64,000 nucleotides of DNA from Arcobacter nitrofigilis DSM 7299 (lineage in GTDB: Bacteria > Campylobacterota > Campylobacteria > Campylobacterales > Arcobacteraceae). Under the pieces are notes generated by a model, which did not search any database, was not told the origin of the DNA, and saw only the letters and a program-made list of their open reading frames with translations. Numbering within the stretch: the first letter of the stretch is position 1; every line of letters starts with the position of its first letter. Below, piece by piece: positions 37,522 to 48,078 of this stretch. The stretch is taken from positions 1,054,001 to 1,118,000 of the forward strand of contig NC_014166.1 in the NCBI RefSeq assembly GCF_000092245.1. The letters run 5' to 3'. Made by a program: the position numbers and the translations under genes.

Positions 37522-37920
37522 ATGACATTAGAAACTTTAAGACCAGCAGATGGTAGTACAAAGAATGTTAAAAGAGTTGGAAGAGGACAAGGTAGTGGTA
37601 CAGGTAAAACTGCCGGTAAAGGTAACAAAGGTCAAAAAGCTAGATCTGGTTACAAAATAAAAAGAGGTTTTGAAGGTGGGCAAATGCCAATCCAAAAAAG
37701 ACTTCCTAAAATCGGTTTTGTATCAAGAGTAACTAAACCTTATTCAATTAATGTTGATAAAGTTAAGCAAGTTGCTGAGTTAAGTGAAATTACATTAGAA
37801 ACTATTAGATCTGTGTATAAATTATCAAAATCAGTAACAAAAGTTAAACTAGTTGGATCTTGTGCAAAAGATTTAACTTCTAAGATCAAAGATGAAAACG
37901 TTACTACAACTGGTAAATAA
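37522..37920 (+). CDS. rplO: 50S ribosomal protein L15
   Basis: L15, 132 residues, a late 50S assembly protein. The glycine-rich [21 protein letters not shown] and [15 protein letters not shown] motifs identify it. Two bases before secY. Confidence 0.97.
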   Translation: MTLETLRPADGSTKNVKRVGRGQGSGTGKTAGKGNKGQKARSGYKIKRGFEGGQMPIQKRLPKIGFVSRVTKPYSINVDKVKQVAELSEITLETIRSVYKLSKSVTKVKLVGSCAKDLTSKIKDENVTTTGK

Positions 37921-37922
37921 CC

Positions 37923-39185
37923 ATGAGTAAAGATCTAATAAATAAGATTCTTATTACATTAGGTTTTATATTTCTATACAGAGTATTGGCATACGTGCCA
38001 GTACCTGGTGTAAATATTGACGTAGTAAAAGAATTTTTCGACTCAAATGCAAACAATGCATTAGGTCTTGTTAATATGTTTAGTGGAAATGCAATCTCAA
38101 GATTGTCTATTATTTCACTAGGTATTATGCCTTACATTACAGCTTCAATTATAATGGAGCTTCTAGCCGCAACTTTCCCTGCACTTGGTAAAATGAAAAA
38201 AGAACGTGATGGTATGCAAAAATATATGCAAATTATCAGATATGCAACTATTGTAATTACTTTAATACAAGCAGTTGGTGTATCAATGGGTCTTAATTCT
38301 TTAACTGGAAAAGCAGGTCAAAGTGCAATCACTATAGATATGGATACATTTGTTGCAGTTTCTGCAATCTCAATGTTAACTGGTACTATGCTTTTAATGT
38401 GGATTGGTGAACAAATCACACAAAAAGGTATAGGTAATGGTATTTCATTAATTATCTTTGCTGGTATTGTTTCTGCAATTCCTCATGCAATTGGTGGAAC
38501 TATTGAATTAGTTAATAATGGACAAATGAACTTCTTAACTGTTATTGCAATTTTAGTAATTATTTTTGCAACAGTTGGGGCGATTATTTATGTAGAACTA
38601 GGAGAAAGAAGAGTTCCTGTTTCTTATTCTAGAAAAGTTATGATGCAAAGTCAAAATAAAAGAGTAATGAATTATATTCCTATTAAAGTAAATTTAAGTG
38701 GTGTAATTCCTGCAATTTTTGCTTCTGCAATTTTAATGTTCCCGGCTACAATTTTACATGGTAGTCAAAATAAAATTTTATTAGCTATTGCTGACTTTTT
38801 AAGTCCAACTAGTTATACATTTAATGTTTTGATGTTTTTACTTGTAGTTTTCTTTGCATATTTTTATGCATCAATTACTTTTAATGCAAAAGATATTTCA
38901 GAAAACTTAAAAAAACAAGGTGGTTTTATTCCAGGTATTAGACCAGGAGAAGGAACAGCTGAGTTTTTAAATGAAACAGCAGGTAGATTAACACTATGGG
39001 GAGCTTTATACTTAGGAGCAATCTCTACAGTGCCATGGCTTTTAGTTAAGTCTATGGGTGTTCCTTTTTACTTTGGTGGAGTTGCAGTACTTATTGTTGT
39101 TCAAGTTGCTATTGATACTATGAGAAAAATTGAAGCTCAACAGTATATGAACAAGTATGATACCTTAAGTGCGGTTGGTTTATAA
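37923..39185 (+). CDS. secY: Preprotein translocase subunit SecY
   Basis: SecY, the membrane channel of the Sec translocon, 420 residues with ten membrane helices. LGIMPYITASIIMELL near the plug, and the cytoplasmic loop ELGERRVPVSYSRKVM and KKQGGFIPGIRPGEGTAEFL contact SecA and the ribosome. Encoded in the ribosomal operon as usual. Confidence 0.98.
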   Translation: MSKDLINKILITLGFIFLYRVLAYVPVPGVNIDVVKEFFDSNANNALGLVNMFSGNAISRLSIISLGIMPYITASIIMELLAATFPALGKMKKERDGMQKYMQIIRYATIVITLIQAVGVSMGLNSLTGKAGQSAITIDMDTFVAVSAISMLTGTMLLMWIGEQITQKGIGNGISLIIFAGIVSAIPHAIGGTIELVNNGQMNFLTVIAILVIIFATVGAIIYVELGERRVPVSYSRKVMMQSQNKRVMNYIPIKVNLSGVIPAIFASAILMFPATILHGSQNKILLAIADFLSPTSYTFNVLMFLLVVFFAYFYASITFNAKDISENLKKQGGFIPGIRPGEGTAEFLNETAGRLTLWGALYLGAISTVPWLLVKSMGVPFYFGGVAVLIVVQVAIDTMRKIEAQQYMNKYDTLSAVGL

Positions 39186-39190
39186 AAATC

Positions 39191-39949
39191 ATGGCAATTT
39201 CATTAAGAAAACAAAATGAGATAGAAAAGCTTCGAACTGCTTCGCATGCAGTTGGAAAGACTTTAAATTATCTAAGAGAAAACGTTAAACCAGGCATGAC
39301 TTTAATAGAAGTTGATGCTCTGGGTGATGCTTTCATAGCCAGTTTAGGTGCTAGACCTTCATTTAAAGGCCTTTATGGTTTCCCTAATGCAGTATGTACT
39401 TCTCTAAATGAAGTTGTAATTCATGGTATACCATCAAATACAGTTATACAAGAGGGTGATATTTTAGGTTTAGACATAGGTACTGAAATTGATGGTTGGT
39501 ATGGTGATGCTGCCATTACTATGCCTGTTGGAAAAATATCAAAAGAGGATGAGGATTTAATTGCTTGTTCGAAAGATGCATTATATTATGCTATTGATAT
39601 TATAAAAGAAGGTATGAGATTTAAAGAGTTATCTTTTGCAATAGAGCAATTTATTGTAAACAGAGGATATCAACCGTTAATAAGATTCTGTGGACATGGT
39701 ATAGGAAAAAAACCCCATACTGAACCTGAAATTCCAAATTATGTAGAAACTCCAAATATTAAATCAGGTCCAAAAATAAAAAATGGAATGGTATTTTGTT
39801 TGGAACCAATGGTTTGTCAAAAAGATAGAGAACCTATCATTTTAGACAATGGTTGGGATGTTGTATCAAAAGATGGATTAAGAACTAGTCATTATGAACA
39901 TACAGTCGCTGTTATCAATGGAAAAGCAGTGATTTTAAGCGAGGCATAG
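39191..39949 (+). CDS. map: Methionine aminopeptidase, type I
   Basis: Removes N-terminal Met from new proteins. 252 residues of the type Ia pita-bread fold. The metal ligands are visible in [17 protein letters not shown] (two Asp), [12 protein letters not shown] (His), CLEPMV (Glu) and the C-terminal HYEHTV (Glu). Located between secY and infA, five bases after secY. Confidence 0.97.
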   Translation: MAISLRKQNEIEKLRTASHAVGKTLNYLRENVKPGMTLIEVDALGDAFIASLGARPSFKGLYGFPNAVCTSLNEVVIHGIPSNTVIQEGDILGLDIGTEIDGWYGDAAITMPVGKISKEDEDLIACSKDALYYAIDIIKEGMRFKELSFAIEQFIVNRGYQPLIRFCGHGIGKKPHTEPEIPNYVETPNIKSGPKIKNGMVFCLEPMVCQKDREPIILDNGWDVVSKDGLRTSHYEHTVAVINGKAVILSEA

Positions 39950-39960
39950 AAGGAAAAAAT

Positions 39961-40182
39961 GTGGCAAAAGATGATGTAATTGTAATTGACGGTAAAGTTA
40001 TTGAAGCTTTACCAAATGCAATGTTTAGAGTTGAATTGGATAATAATGGACATGTAGTTTTATGTCATATATCTGGAAAAATGAGAATGCACTACATAAA
40101 AATTTTACCTAACGATAAAGTTAAAGTAGAAATAACACCTTATTCACTTGATAAGGGTAGAATTACTCACCGATATAAATAA
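39961..40182 (+). CDS. infA: Translation initiation factor IF-1
   Basis: IF-1, 73 residues, OB-fold: [18 protein letters not shown]-like segment and [25 protein letters not shown] start at 39961 with AGAAGGAAAA upstream. It is the last gene of the operon; a strong terminator follows, so rpmJ, rpsM, rpsK, rpsD, rpoA and rplQ are encoded elsewhere. Confidence 0.97.
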   Translation: MAKDDVIVIDGKVIEALPNAMFRVELDNNGHVVLCHISGKMRMHYIKILPNDKVKVEITPYSLDKGRITHRYK

Positions 40183-40187
40183 CAAAG

Positions 40188-40220
40188 AAGAAAGTATTTG
40201 ATTAATACTTTCTTTTTTTT
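40188..40220 (+). terminator. Intrinsic terminator of the ribosomal operon
   Basis: A perfect 11-bp stem (40188-40198 with 40204-40214), loop TGATT and a run of T to 40220, six bases after the infA stop. Confidence 0.9.
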
Positions 40221-40282
40221 AGCTTACCTTAATTACTTACTGATATAATCATTTAAATATATTTATTTATTATTGGAAAAAA

Positions 40283-41401
40283 ATGGAAGAAAATATTAAT
40301 AATCTTGATCAATTAGAAAATGATAAAAAGGCTAAATCTAGTTTTATATCTCATGATTTACTTATTTCTACAAAATCTGAACTTCAAAATATTGAAATAC
40401 TAAAATTTATTACTTATTTACCAGAACTCTTAAAACCTTCAATCGAACAATCAATTTATCATAAAATAGAAGAAGTCGTATTTGAGTTGATGAAAACTCC
40501 TGAAAAGCTTGATGATGAGTCAATGATTAATAAATTGATAAATATTACTAATGAAAGAGTAGATTTAGATAGAGCTGTTTTCAAATCGAAATCTGAAGAT
40601 ATTAAAAAATTTATAGCATTACTAATGAAAGAGTATGAAAATAGCTTACTTCTTAGTGATAACTCTTCATCAAAATTAGAAATTTTTAAAAATGATTTAG
40701 AAAGTTTGGAAATATCAGAACACTCAAATAGGGAGTTAAGAATATTGCATGCAAAACTTGCTGATTTAATATACAATATTGAAACTAATTTAGATGACTC
40801 AAAAGTTCAGTTAAAAAAGGGCAAGGAAACTTGTTCTAAATTAGAAAAAAATATTGTTAAATTACAAGATGACTTAGAAAAACTAAAAATAGAAAAAGAC
40901 ATTGACTTTTTGACAGGAGCTTTGAATAGAAGAGGATACACTTCAGTAATTTTAAAAGTTGAAAATCGTTTTGTTACTTTTAATTCTAATTATGCAATCA
41001 TATTTATTGATATTGATAATTTTAAAGAGATAAATGATGAAAATGGTCATGAATGTGGTGATGTTATATTAAAAAGTTTTTCTACTATACTTAAAAAACT
41101 TATGAGAGAAGAAGATGTTTTATGTAGATATGGTGGAGAAGAGTTTGTTATTCTTGTAAGTTATACCGAGGAAGAAGAAGTATATAAATACATAAAAAGA
41201 GTAAAAGAAATAATTGATAGTCATAAATTTATTTATAATAAAGATCTTAGAGTAAAAGTAGGCTTTTCTGCGGGAGTTGCTTATAGAACAAAATATAATT
41301 CATATGAAGATGCAATGAAATATGCTGATATTTTATTATATAAAGCAAAACATGAAGGGAAAAGTAGAATTATATTTGATAATTCTAAAGTTTTAGTTTA
41401 A
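40283..41401 (+). CDS. Diguanylate cyclase (GGDEF)
   Basis: A 372-residue cytoplasmic protein. Residues 15-200 are an unassigned helical sensor region ending in a coiled coil (about 165-205) that could dimerise it. The catalytic domain follows: DFLTGALNRRG, IDIDNFKEINDENGHECGD and active-site GGEEF (284-288). An R-E-E-D inhibitory I-site (275-278) lies exactly five residues before it, so product inhibition by c-di-GMP is expected. The signal sensed is unknown. Confidence 0.93.
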   Translation: MEENINNLDQLENDKKAKSSFISHDLLISTKSELQNIEILKFITYLPELLKPSIEQSIYHKIEEVVFELMKTPEKLDDESMINKLINITNERVDLDRAVFKSKSEDIKKFIALLMKEYENSLLLSDNSSSKLEIFKNDLESLEISEHSNRELRILHAKLADLIYNIETNLDDSKVQLKKGKETCSKLEKNIVKLQDDLEKLKIEKDIDFLTGALNRRGYTSVILKVENRFVTFNSNYAIIFIDIDNFKEINDENGHECGDVILKSFSTILKKLMREEDVLCRYGGEEFVILVSYTEEEEVYKYIKRVKEIIDSHKFIYNKDLRVKVGFSAGVAYRTKYNSYEDAMKYADILLYKAKHEGKSRIIFDNSKVLV

Positions 41402-41482
41402 TACTCATATCTATGAAGCCTTAGTCATTTATTTGCGCAATTTAAAAGTATAAAAATAACTAAAACTCCATAGAAATAAGTA

Positions 41483-41704
41483 CTAAATTTTTTCACTCAC
41501 CCTTTCTTTTGTTAAATCAATGTCTTTTTCTAATATCTGTTTTTGTTGAATAAATGAATTTAAATTATTTTTTAACATCTCTTTATCTTTATATGAATTA
41601 ATAATAAATTCAAAAAGTTTTGGTCTGTTTTTTTTCCAATTGTGCAAAGTTGTTTTATTTATCTCTAAATCATTTTCTAATTTTCTCAAACTTGGAACGG
41701 TCAT
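41483..41704 (-). CDS. Small HTH-like hypothetical protein
   Basis: A 73-residue protein. LRKLENDLEINKTTLHNWKKNRPKLFEFI looks like a small helix-turn-helix domain followed by a coiled coil. The open frame reaches 41758, but ATG 41704 is preferred: TAGGA lies 6 bases upstream and the extension is only hydrophobic residues. Regulator function is inferred. Isolated and divergent from the UDG gene. Confidence 0.55.
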   Translation of the reverse strand: MTVPSLRKLENDLEINKTTLHNWKKNRPKLFEFIINSYKDKEMLKNNLNSFIQQKQILEKDIDLTKERVSEKI

Positions 41705-41835
41705 AATTAATCCTATAATATAACTTATAATAATGTATTGTACAAATAAATGGAACAAAAGTCAATATAAATTTAATTATTGTTCCAATAATTTGAACAA
41801 ATTATAAAAAAAGGGATAATTTTGTACAATCACAC

Positions 41836-42504
41836 ATGACAAAAAATTTACAAAACAAATTACTTTATCACTTAAATTTTTTAAAATCCATAGGATATGA
41901 ATATGGACAAAATTTAAATTTCAAAAATAGTAATACTGAGCAAGTAAGACTACCTGATGATATAAAACAATTAGAAGAGTTAGTAAAAAATTGTCATTTA
42001 TGTCAATTATCAAAATATAGAGAGAATGTCTTATTTGGAAGTGGAAATATAAACTCCAATATTATGTTTTTAAAAGAATCACCTACTATTAGTGAAGATG
42101 AAGTTGATGCTTTTTATGTGGGGAAATCAGGAGAGTTATTAAAAAATATGATAGAAAAAGTTTTGAAAGTACCTTGTGAAACTGTTTATATTACAAATAT
42201 TGTAAAATGTATTTCTCCTAATAGTGAAATAAAAGCAGAACATGTCAATAACTGTAAAGCATATTTAGATAAACAAATAGAGTTAGTAAAACCAAAGTTA
42301 TTAGTGATTTTAGGTGAGAGTGTATATAGACATTTTACAAGTGATAATACAGCCTTTAGTGAAATTAGAGGTAAAGTTATACCTAATAATGATTTAGATA
42401 TTATATGCACTTATGAGCCAAGTTTTCTTTTACGAAATCCTTCATCTAAAGGTGAGGCTTATGAAGATTTATTAAAAATAAAAGCTATCATGGAGCAAAT
42501 GTGA
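41836..42504 (+). CDS. Divergent uracil-DNA glycosylase family protein (family 4-like)
   Basis: A 222-residue protein with the layout of Fe-S family-4 uracil-DNA glycosylases: first cysteine pair CHLC, then YITNIVKCISPNSEIKAEHVNNC holding the second pair, and KLLVILGESVYRHF. Two catalytic motifs differ from the consensus: GE-x-PG-x-x-ED is KESPTISED, and HP-x-x-LLR is EPSFLLR, with Glu in place of the His. Whether it still excises uracil is uncertain. A four-base overlap joins it to the lipoprotein gene. Confidence 0.75.
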   Translation: MTKNLQNKLLYHLNFLKSIGYEYGQNLNFKNSNTEQVRLPDDIKQLEELVKNCHLCQLSKYRENVLFGSGNINSNIMFLKESPTISEDEVDAFYVGKSGELLKNMIEKVLKVPCETVYITNIVKCISPNSEIKAEHVNNCKAYLDKQIELVKPKLLVILGESVYRHFTSDNTAFSEIRGKVIPNNDLDIICTYEPSFLLRNPSSKGEAYEDLLKIKAIMEQM

Positions 42505-43598
42505 AACATATTTATCTTATTGTCGCAATACTTTTCTTATTTACTGCTTGTGCTAATAAAGAAATGAAACTACCTAATCAAAATAGTTCAAAAAACACTA
42601 CTATTACTAACACAAATACTAATATATATACTCCAAGTTCAATTTTTACTCAAAATAATAATGAAGAAGAACCCGAAGATTTTAGAATAGCAATTATTTT
42701 CCCTTCTAAAGTAGTTGGGAAGTATGGTAATTCAACTATCAATAGTGTAATAGGATATTTATTATTCCAAAACAAAAAATTTGAAATAGAATCATTTGAT
42801 AGTGAAGATGAGAGTTTTGAAAATATATCTAATACAATGGATGAAATAAAAAACAAAGGTTACAAAAAAATTATTGCTTTATTTACAAGTGATGCTTTAA
42901 GTAAAATCAGAAATATTTCAACTTTTAGTGATATGGAAGTATATTTTCCTTTAATTAGTAGAAATGATGCTTATTTTATTACTTCACCTAATTTCATTTA
43001 TGGTGCTATTTCTTATGAAAATCAAATGAAAAAGCTTTTAGAGTTATCAACTGGCGATAATGCAGAGTTTTATGAAGAGTCAAGTATAGGAAATATGCTA
43101 AAAGGTATTTATGAAAGATTAGTTCCAAATATTGTTGTAAATCAAAATGTAATGCAAAGTAATAACAACTTTAAAAGTATGGTTACAAACGAAAAATTAA
43201 AACACACCAATTTGATGTTAAATACTACCTTAGTAAAATCTTCTATTATTCTTTCTCAGCTTTATGCTTATGAGACTGAAAATGGTGCTATTATGACTAC
43301 TCAACTAAATTTTGACCCTTTGATTTTATCATTAACTCAATATGAGGATAGATTAAATCTAATTTTGGCAAATTCTATTGAAGATACAGATCCTAAATTA
43401 ACTGAACTATTGTATTTACTTGATACGGATATTAAATATAATTGGGTAAATTATTCTACTTTAGTAGGGGTTAATTATTTATTTTCGAAAAACAAGAATG
43501 CTTTAATAAAAAATAAAATTGTAAATCAAGAAGTACTTTATAATACACATTTGTATTATTCTACAAAAAGTAGTTTCAAAAAACTAGAACTTAAATAA
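42501..43598 (+). CDS. Hypothetical lipoprotein
   Basis: A 365-residue exported protein with signal peptide and lipobox LFTAC (Cys17), then an Asn/Thr-rich linker (25-55). From residue 60 ([28 protein letters not shown]) the alternating strands and helices, with [12 protein letters not shown], suggest a periplasmic-binding-like fold resembling LpoA-type penicillin-binding-protein activators. That assignment is tentative. Its start overlaps the UDG-like gene. Confidence 0.6.
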   Translation: MKHIYLIVAILFLFTACANKEMKLPNQNSSKNTTITNTNTNIYTPSSIFTQNNNEEEPEDFRIAIIFPSKVVGKYGNSTINSVIGYLLFQNKKFEIESFDSEDESFENISNTMDEIKNKGYKKIIALFTSDALSKIRNISTFSDMEVYFPLISRNDAYFITSPNFIYGAISYENQMKKLLELSTGDNAEFYEESSIGNMLKGIYERLVPNIVVNQNVMQSNNNFKSMVTNEKLKHTNLMLNTTLVKSSIILSQLYAYETENGAIMTTQLNFDPLILSLTQYEDRLNLILANSIEDTDPKLTELLYLLDTDIKYNWVNYSTLVGVNYLFSKNKNALIKNKIVNQEVLYNTHLYYSTKSSFKKLELK

Positions 43599-43680
43599 CA
43601 CTTTAAAAAAACTCTCAACAACTTTTAGATATAATCGCGTATATTTTATAAAGGGCAAATGCCCTGTTTTGGAGCACGAA

Positions 43681-45432
43681 TTGAGAACGCATTATTGTAC
43701 AGAAGTTACAGAATCACTTATTGGTCAAGAAGTTACTGTTGCAGGTTGGGTAAATAGTAGAAGAGATCATGGTGGTATTATTTTTATTGATTTAAGAGAC
43801 AAGGGTGGTTTAGTACAACTTGTTGCTGATCCTGCTGATTGTAAAGATGCTTTAGAGACTGCTGAAAAAGTTAGAGACGAATTTGTTCTAATTGCAACTG
43901 GAAAAGTAAGAGCGAGAGGTGAAGGATTAGAAAATCCAAACTTAGTAACTGGAAAAATTGAAATTGTTTTATCTAATTTGATTATTGAAAATAGATCAAA
44001 ACCTATGCCATTTGATTTAGGTGATGAAAAAGTTAACGAAGAAATTAGATTAAGAAATAGATTTTTAGAACTTAGAACAAAAAAATCTTATGATATTTTT
44101 AAACTTAGAAGTACAGCAAATATAGCTATTAGAAACTGTTTAAATGAGATGGAATTTTTAGATGTAGAAACTCCAATTTTAACTAAATCTACACCTGAAG
44201 GTGCTAGAGATTATTTAGTTCCATCAAGAGTACATCCAGGTGAATTTTATGCTTTACCACAATCTCCTCAAATATTTAAACAACTTCTTATGGTAAGTGG
44301 TTTTGATAAATATTTTCAAATAGCAAAATGTTTTAGAGATGAAGATTTAAGAGCAGATAGACAACCAGAATTTACTCAAATAGATGTTGAGATGAGTTTT
44401 TGTACTCAAGAAGATGTTATAAAAGTTGCTGAAAAATTGATTCATGATACTTTTACTGCTTGTGGAAAAGATGTTCCTGAAACTTTTCCAAGAATGACTT
44501 ATAATGAAGCAATGGAACAATATGGAAGTGATAAACCTGATTTAAGATTTGATATGCCTCTTGTTGATGTTATTGATATCTTTGCTAGAAGTTCAAATGA
44601 AATCTTTGCAAGTATTGCAAAAGATAAAGCACATAATAGAATCAAAGCAATTAAATGTCCAAATGGAGATAATATTTTTTCAAAAAGACAAATGAAAGCT
44701 TTTGAAGATTATGTAAGAAAATTCGGAGCTCAAGGTTTAGGGTATTTTCAAATGAAAGAAGATGGATTAAAAGGTCCATTAACAAAATTCTTTACAGAAG
44801 CTGATTTAGAAGAGATTGTAAAAGTAACTGAACTAGAAGTAGGGGATGTTGTATTCTTCGGGGCTGGTCACAAAAAGATAGTTTGGGACTATATGGGAAG
44901 ATTTAGACTTCACTTAGCAGATCAAATGGAAATTGTTCCAGCAGATACTTTTAAATTTTTATGGGTAGTTGATTTCCCTATGTTTGAAGTAGAAGATGGG
45001 AGAGTAAAAGCTTTACATCACCCATTTACTATGCCAAAAGATTTAAATAAAGATAATCTTGAAGAGATAGAATCTATTGCTTATGATATCGTTTTAAATG
45101 GAACAGAACTTGGTGGTGGAAGTATAAGAATTCATAAAGAAAATATTCAAAAAGAAGTATTCTCTTTAATGGGAATTTCTGATGAAGATGCAAGAGAAAA
45201 ATTTGGTTTCTTATTAGATGCTTTACAATTTGGTGCCCCTCCACATGGTGGTTTTGCTTTAGGACTAGATAGAATGATTATGCTTTTAGCAGGAACTGAT
45301 TCTATTAGAGATGTTATTGCTTTCCCTAAAACTCAAAGAGCACAATGTCTTATGACTAATGCTCCAAGCCCAGTTGATGAAGAACAACTAAAAGAGTTAA
45401 GTCTAAGAATTAGAAAACAAGCTAATATCTAA
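43681..45432 (+). CDS. aspS: Aspartyl-tRNA synthetase
   Basis: Class II synthetase charging tRNA-Asp (in this phylum often also tRNA-Asn, non-discriminating). 583 residues: N-terminal OB fold, motif 1 around [23 protein letters not shown], motif 2 [23 protein letters not shown], bacterial insert, and motif 3 [12 protein letters not shown] 43681 (MRTHYCTE) is chosen over in-frame TTG 43669, since GGAG at 43671-43674 is the ribosome site and the family starts MR-x-HYC. A -10 box TATAAT is at 43630-43635. Confidence 0.96.
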   Translation: MRTHYCTEVTESLIGQEVTVAGWVNSRRDHGGIIFIDLRDKGGLVQLVADPADCKDALETAEKVRDEFVLIATGKVRARGEGLENPNLVTGKIEIVLSNLIIENRSKPMPFDLGDEKVNEEIRLRNRFLELRTKKSYDIFKLRSTANIAIRNCLNEMEFLDVETPILTKSTPEGARDYLVPSRVHPGEFYALPQSPQIFKQLLMVSGFDKYFQIAKCFRDEDLRADRQPEFTQIDVEMSFCTQEDVIKVAEKLIHDTFTACGKDVPETFPRMTYNEAMEQYGSDKPDLRFDMPLVDVIDIFARSSNEIFASIAKDKAHNRIKAIKCPNGDNIFSKRQMKAFEDYVRKFGAQGLGYFQMKEDGLKGPLTKFFTEADLEEIVKVTELEVGDVVFFGAGHKKIVWDYMGRFRLHLADQMEIVPADTFKFLWVVDFPMFEVEDGRVKALHHPFTMPKDLNKDNLEEIESIAYDIVLNGTELGGGSIRIHKENIQKEVFSLMGISDEDAREKFGFLLDALQFGAPPHGGFALGLDRMIMLLAGTDSIRDVIAFPKTQRAQCLMTNAPSPVDEEQLKELSLRIRKQANI

Positions 45433-45445
45433 GCATATTAGTTAT

Positions 45446-45480
45446 TTATAAAAAGGAAGTTTTAACTTCTTTTTTATAAA
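45446..45480 (+). terminator. Intrinsic terminator after aspS
   Basis: Stem TATAAAAAGGAAGTT paired with AACTTCTTTTTTATA (two-base centre, one G-U pair), followed by A/T-rich sequence. Ends just before the next gene. Confidence 0.75.
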
Positions 45481-45488
45481 CTATCATA

Positions 45489-46289
45489 ATGAAAAAATTA
45501 ATATTACTCCTAATCCTTTTATCTACTTTTATTTATGCCAGAGTTAGTTACACAGTAACTATTGAACCTCAAAAATTCTTCTTAGAGAAGATAGGGCAAA
45601 GTAAAGTAAAAGTTAGAACTTTATATGAGGGTGTAGATTATACTCAAAAATTAGATCATGTATATTTTAGAAAATTTGCTTTTTCTGAGGCTTATTTAAA
45701 AATAGGACTTCCAGTAGAAGAAGAGTATGCAAAAGAATTATTAGGATTTAATAGTGATATAAAAGTTATTGATACAAGTAAAGATGTTGAAAAAATTTAT
45801 GATAATGGGAAAATTAATCCTTATTTTTGGTTAGATCCTTTAAGAGTTAGAAAACTCACAAAAGTTATGCTTGATGTACTTATAAAAAACGACCCAAGTA
45901 ATAAAGAGTTTTTTGAGTTAAATTATCAAACTTTGATGGTGGAGTTAGACAAAATATTTTTAAGATTAAAAAATACTTTGTTTTATTCTACAAATGCTGT
46001 AATGGTTTTTAATGATAAATTAGAGTACTTTTTAAATAGATTTGATGTTAGATATTATAAAGCAGAAAATGAAATATTAAGTGGTCCAAAATTTACAGAA
46101 ATTTATAGACTAAGCAAAGAAAAAAATATAAAATATTTAATAGTTGATAAAACTATTAATTATAATGTTTATAGTAGCTGGTCAAATGCAAACAATATGG
46201 AAGTTATTCATACTGATATTTACTCTTTTAATTGGTTCGCCGATTTATTTGTTCTTTCAGACAAAATAGCCTCTAAAAAAGAGGAATAA
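45489..46289 (+). CDS. ZnuA/TroA-like metal-binding protein (divergent)
   Basis: A 266-residue exported protein (signal peptide about 1-18) of the zinc/manganese ABC-transporter substrate-binding family. NPYFWLDPLRVRKLTKVMLDVL matches the family DPHIWLDP segment, but the metal-binding His is Tyr, and the first ligand region (TIEPQKFFLEKI) lacks the usual His-rich loop. No permease or ATPase gene is adjacent. It may bind a metal differently or serve another role. One base separates it from ygiQ. Confidence 0.75.
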   Translation: MKKLILLLILLSTFIYARVSYTVTIEPQKFFLEKIGQSKVKVRTLYEGVDYTQKLDHVYFRKFAFSEAYLKIGLPVEEEYAKELLGFNSDIKVIDTSKDVEKIYDNGKINPYFWLDPLRVRKLTKVMLDVLIKNDPSNKEFFELNYQTLMVELDKIFLRLKNTLFYSTNAVMVFNDKLEYFLNRFDVRYYKAENEILSGPKFTEIYRLSKEKNIKYLIVDKTINYNVYSSWSNANNMEVIHTDIYSFNWFADLFVLSDKIASKKEE

Positions 46290-46290
46290 A

Positions 46291-48021
46291 ATGTTTTTAC
46301 CCACTACAAAAGAAGAGATGGAAAAACTTGGTTGGGAACAACTAGATGTTATCTTAATCTCAGGAGATGCTTATGTTGATTCTCCTTTTATTGGTGTTGC
46401 AGTTGTTGGAAGAATACTTGAAGACTTAGGTTATAAAGTAGGGATTATCGGACAACCAAATTTAGAAAATGGTGATATCACAAGACTTGGTGAGCCTAAA
46501 CTTTATTGGGGGGTTAGTGGTGGAAGTATTGATTCTATGGTTTCAAATTATACTGCAACTAAGAAGTTTAGAAATAGTGATGATTATACTCCTGGTGGAA
46601 AGAATAATAAAAGACCAGATAGAGCAACCTTAGTTTATACAAATCTTATAAGACGGCACTTTAAAAATACAGTTCCTATTGTACTTGGTGGAATAGAAGC
46701 AAGTCTTAGAAGAGTTACCCATTATGATTATTGGACAAATAAATTAAAAAAACCAATTCTTTTTGATGCAAAAGCTGATTATATGATTTATGGTATGGGT
46801 GAAATTGCAATAAGAGAGTTTACTAATGCTTTGGCAAAGGGTGAAGATCCAAGAAAGGTTAGGGGAGTCTGTTATATCTCTAAAGAACCAAGAGAAGAGT
46901 ATATTCAACTACCTAGTCATGATGATTGTTTAAAAGATAAAAATAAATATATAGATTTATTTGATCATTTTTATCAAAATAATGACCCTATAAATGCAAA
47001 TGGATTATGCCAAAAAGTTGATACCAGATTTTTGATTCAAAATCCTCCCTGTGATTATTTAGATGAAAAAGAGATGGATTATATTGCTGATTTTAAATAT
47101 ACAAGAGATTTACACCCTTATCACAAGCCAGAGGGAAAAGTAAAATGTTTAGAAACAGTAAAATTCTCTATTCAAACACACCATGGGTGTTGGGGAGAGT
47201 GTAACTTCTGTGCTATTGGAGTTCATCAAGGACGAACAATAAGAACAAGAAGTGAAGCAAATATTTTAAAAGAAGCAAAAGAGTTCACTACATACAAAGA
47301 CTTTAAAGGTATTATCTCTGATGTTGGTGGACCAACTGCTAATATGTATGGTTATGAGTGTGGCAAAAAGCTTAAAAAAGGTACTTGTGATGATATTAGA
47401 TGTGTAGACTTTGATAGGCTTTGTAAGGTTATGAAAGTGGATCACTCAAGACATTTGAAACTTTTACAAAATATTAGAAAAGTCCCAGGTATTAAAAAAG
47501 CCTTTGTTGCTTCTGGGCTTAGATATGATTTTATAAGTGCTGATAAAAAGCATGGATATGAGTATTTAAAAGAACTAGTTAACCATCATATATCAGGACA
47601 AATGAAAGTTGCACCTGAGCATACTTCTGACAGAGTTTTAAAACTTATGGGAAAACCGGGGAAACAACCTTTGATTGAATTCAAAAAGATGTACGATAGA
47701 TTGAATAAGGAAGCGGGAAAAGAACAGTTTTTAACTTATTATTTAATAGCAGCACATCCTGGTTGTGAAGAGAAAGATATGCATGAATTAAAACATTTTA
47801 CAAAACATGAATTAAAAATGAATCCAGAACAAGCACAAGTTTTTACGCCAACTCCAGGGACTTATTCTAGTGTGATGTATTATACGGAATTAGATCCAGT
47901 AACTAGAGAGAAAATTTTTGTAGAAAAAGATACAAAAAGAAAAGAAAAACAAAAAGATATAGTGATAGATAAAAGTTATTACCAAAGAAGAAAATCTGGT
48001 GGTGCTAGTTTTCAAAGCTAA
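46291..48021 (+). CDS. ygiQ: YgiQ-family radical SAM protein
   Basis: A 576-residue radical SAM enzyme with the iron-sulphur motif Cys300-x3-Cys304-x2-Cys307 (HHGCWGECNFCAIGVHQGR). The N-terminal half has the UPF0313 segments DVILISGDAYVDSPFIGVAV and LGGIEASLRRVTHYDYW in part. Shorter than the E. coli protein at the C-terminus. Reaction not established. Its stop lies at the base of a perfect terminator. Confidence 0.93.
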   Translation: MFLPTTKEEMEKLGWEQLDVILISGDAYVDSPFIGVAVVGRILEDLGYKVGIIGQPNLENGDITRLGEPKLYWGVSGGSIDSMVSNYTATKKFRNSDDYTPGGKNNKRPDRATLVYTNLIRRHFKNTVPIVLGGIEASLRRVTHYDYWTNKLKKPILFDAKADYMIYGMGEIAIREFTNALAKGEDPRKVRGVCYISKEPREEYIQLPSHDDCLKDKNKYIDLFDHFYQNNDPINANGLCQKVDTRFLIQNPPCDYLDEKEMDYIADFKYTRDLHPYHKPEGKVKCLETVKFSIQTHHGCWGECNFCAIGVHQGRTIRTRSEANILKEAKEFTTYKDFKGIISDVGGPTANMYGYECGKKLKKGTCDDIRCVDFDRLCKVMKVDHSRHLKLLQNIRKVPGIKKAFVASGLRYDFISADKKHGYEYLKELVNHHISGQMKVAPEHTSDRVLKLMGKPGKQPLIEFKKMYDRLNKEAGKEQFLTYYLIAAHPGCEEKDMHELKHFTKHELKMNPEQAQVFTPTPGTYSSVMYYTELDPVTREKIFVEKDTKRKEKQKDIVIDKSYYQRRKSGGASFQS

Positions 48022-48060
48022 AAAAAAGGGGCAAAACTTATAAGTTTTGCCCCTTTTTTT
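48021..48060. terminator. Bidirectional intrinsic terminator, ygiQ/adk
   Basis: A perfect 40-base palindrome (48021-48040 with 48041-48060): GC-rich core GGGGC with A and T runs at the two ends. It ends transcription of both convergent genes. Confidence 0.92.
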
Positions 48061-48078
48061 CTTTTATAAAATGATTTA

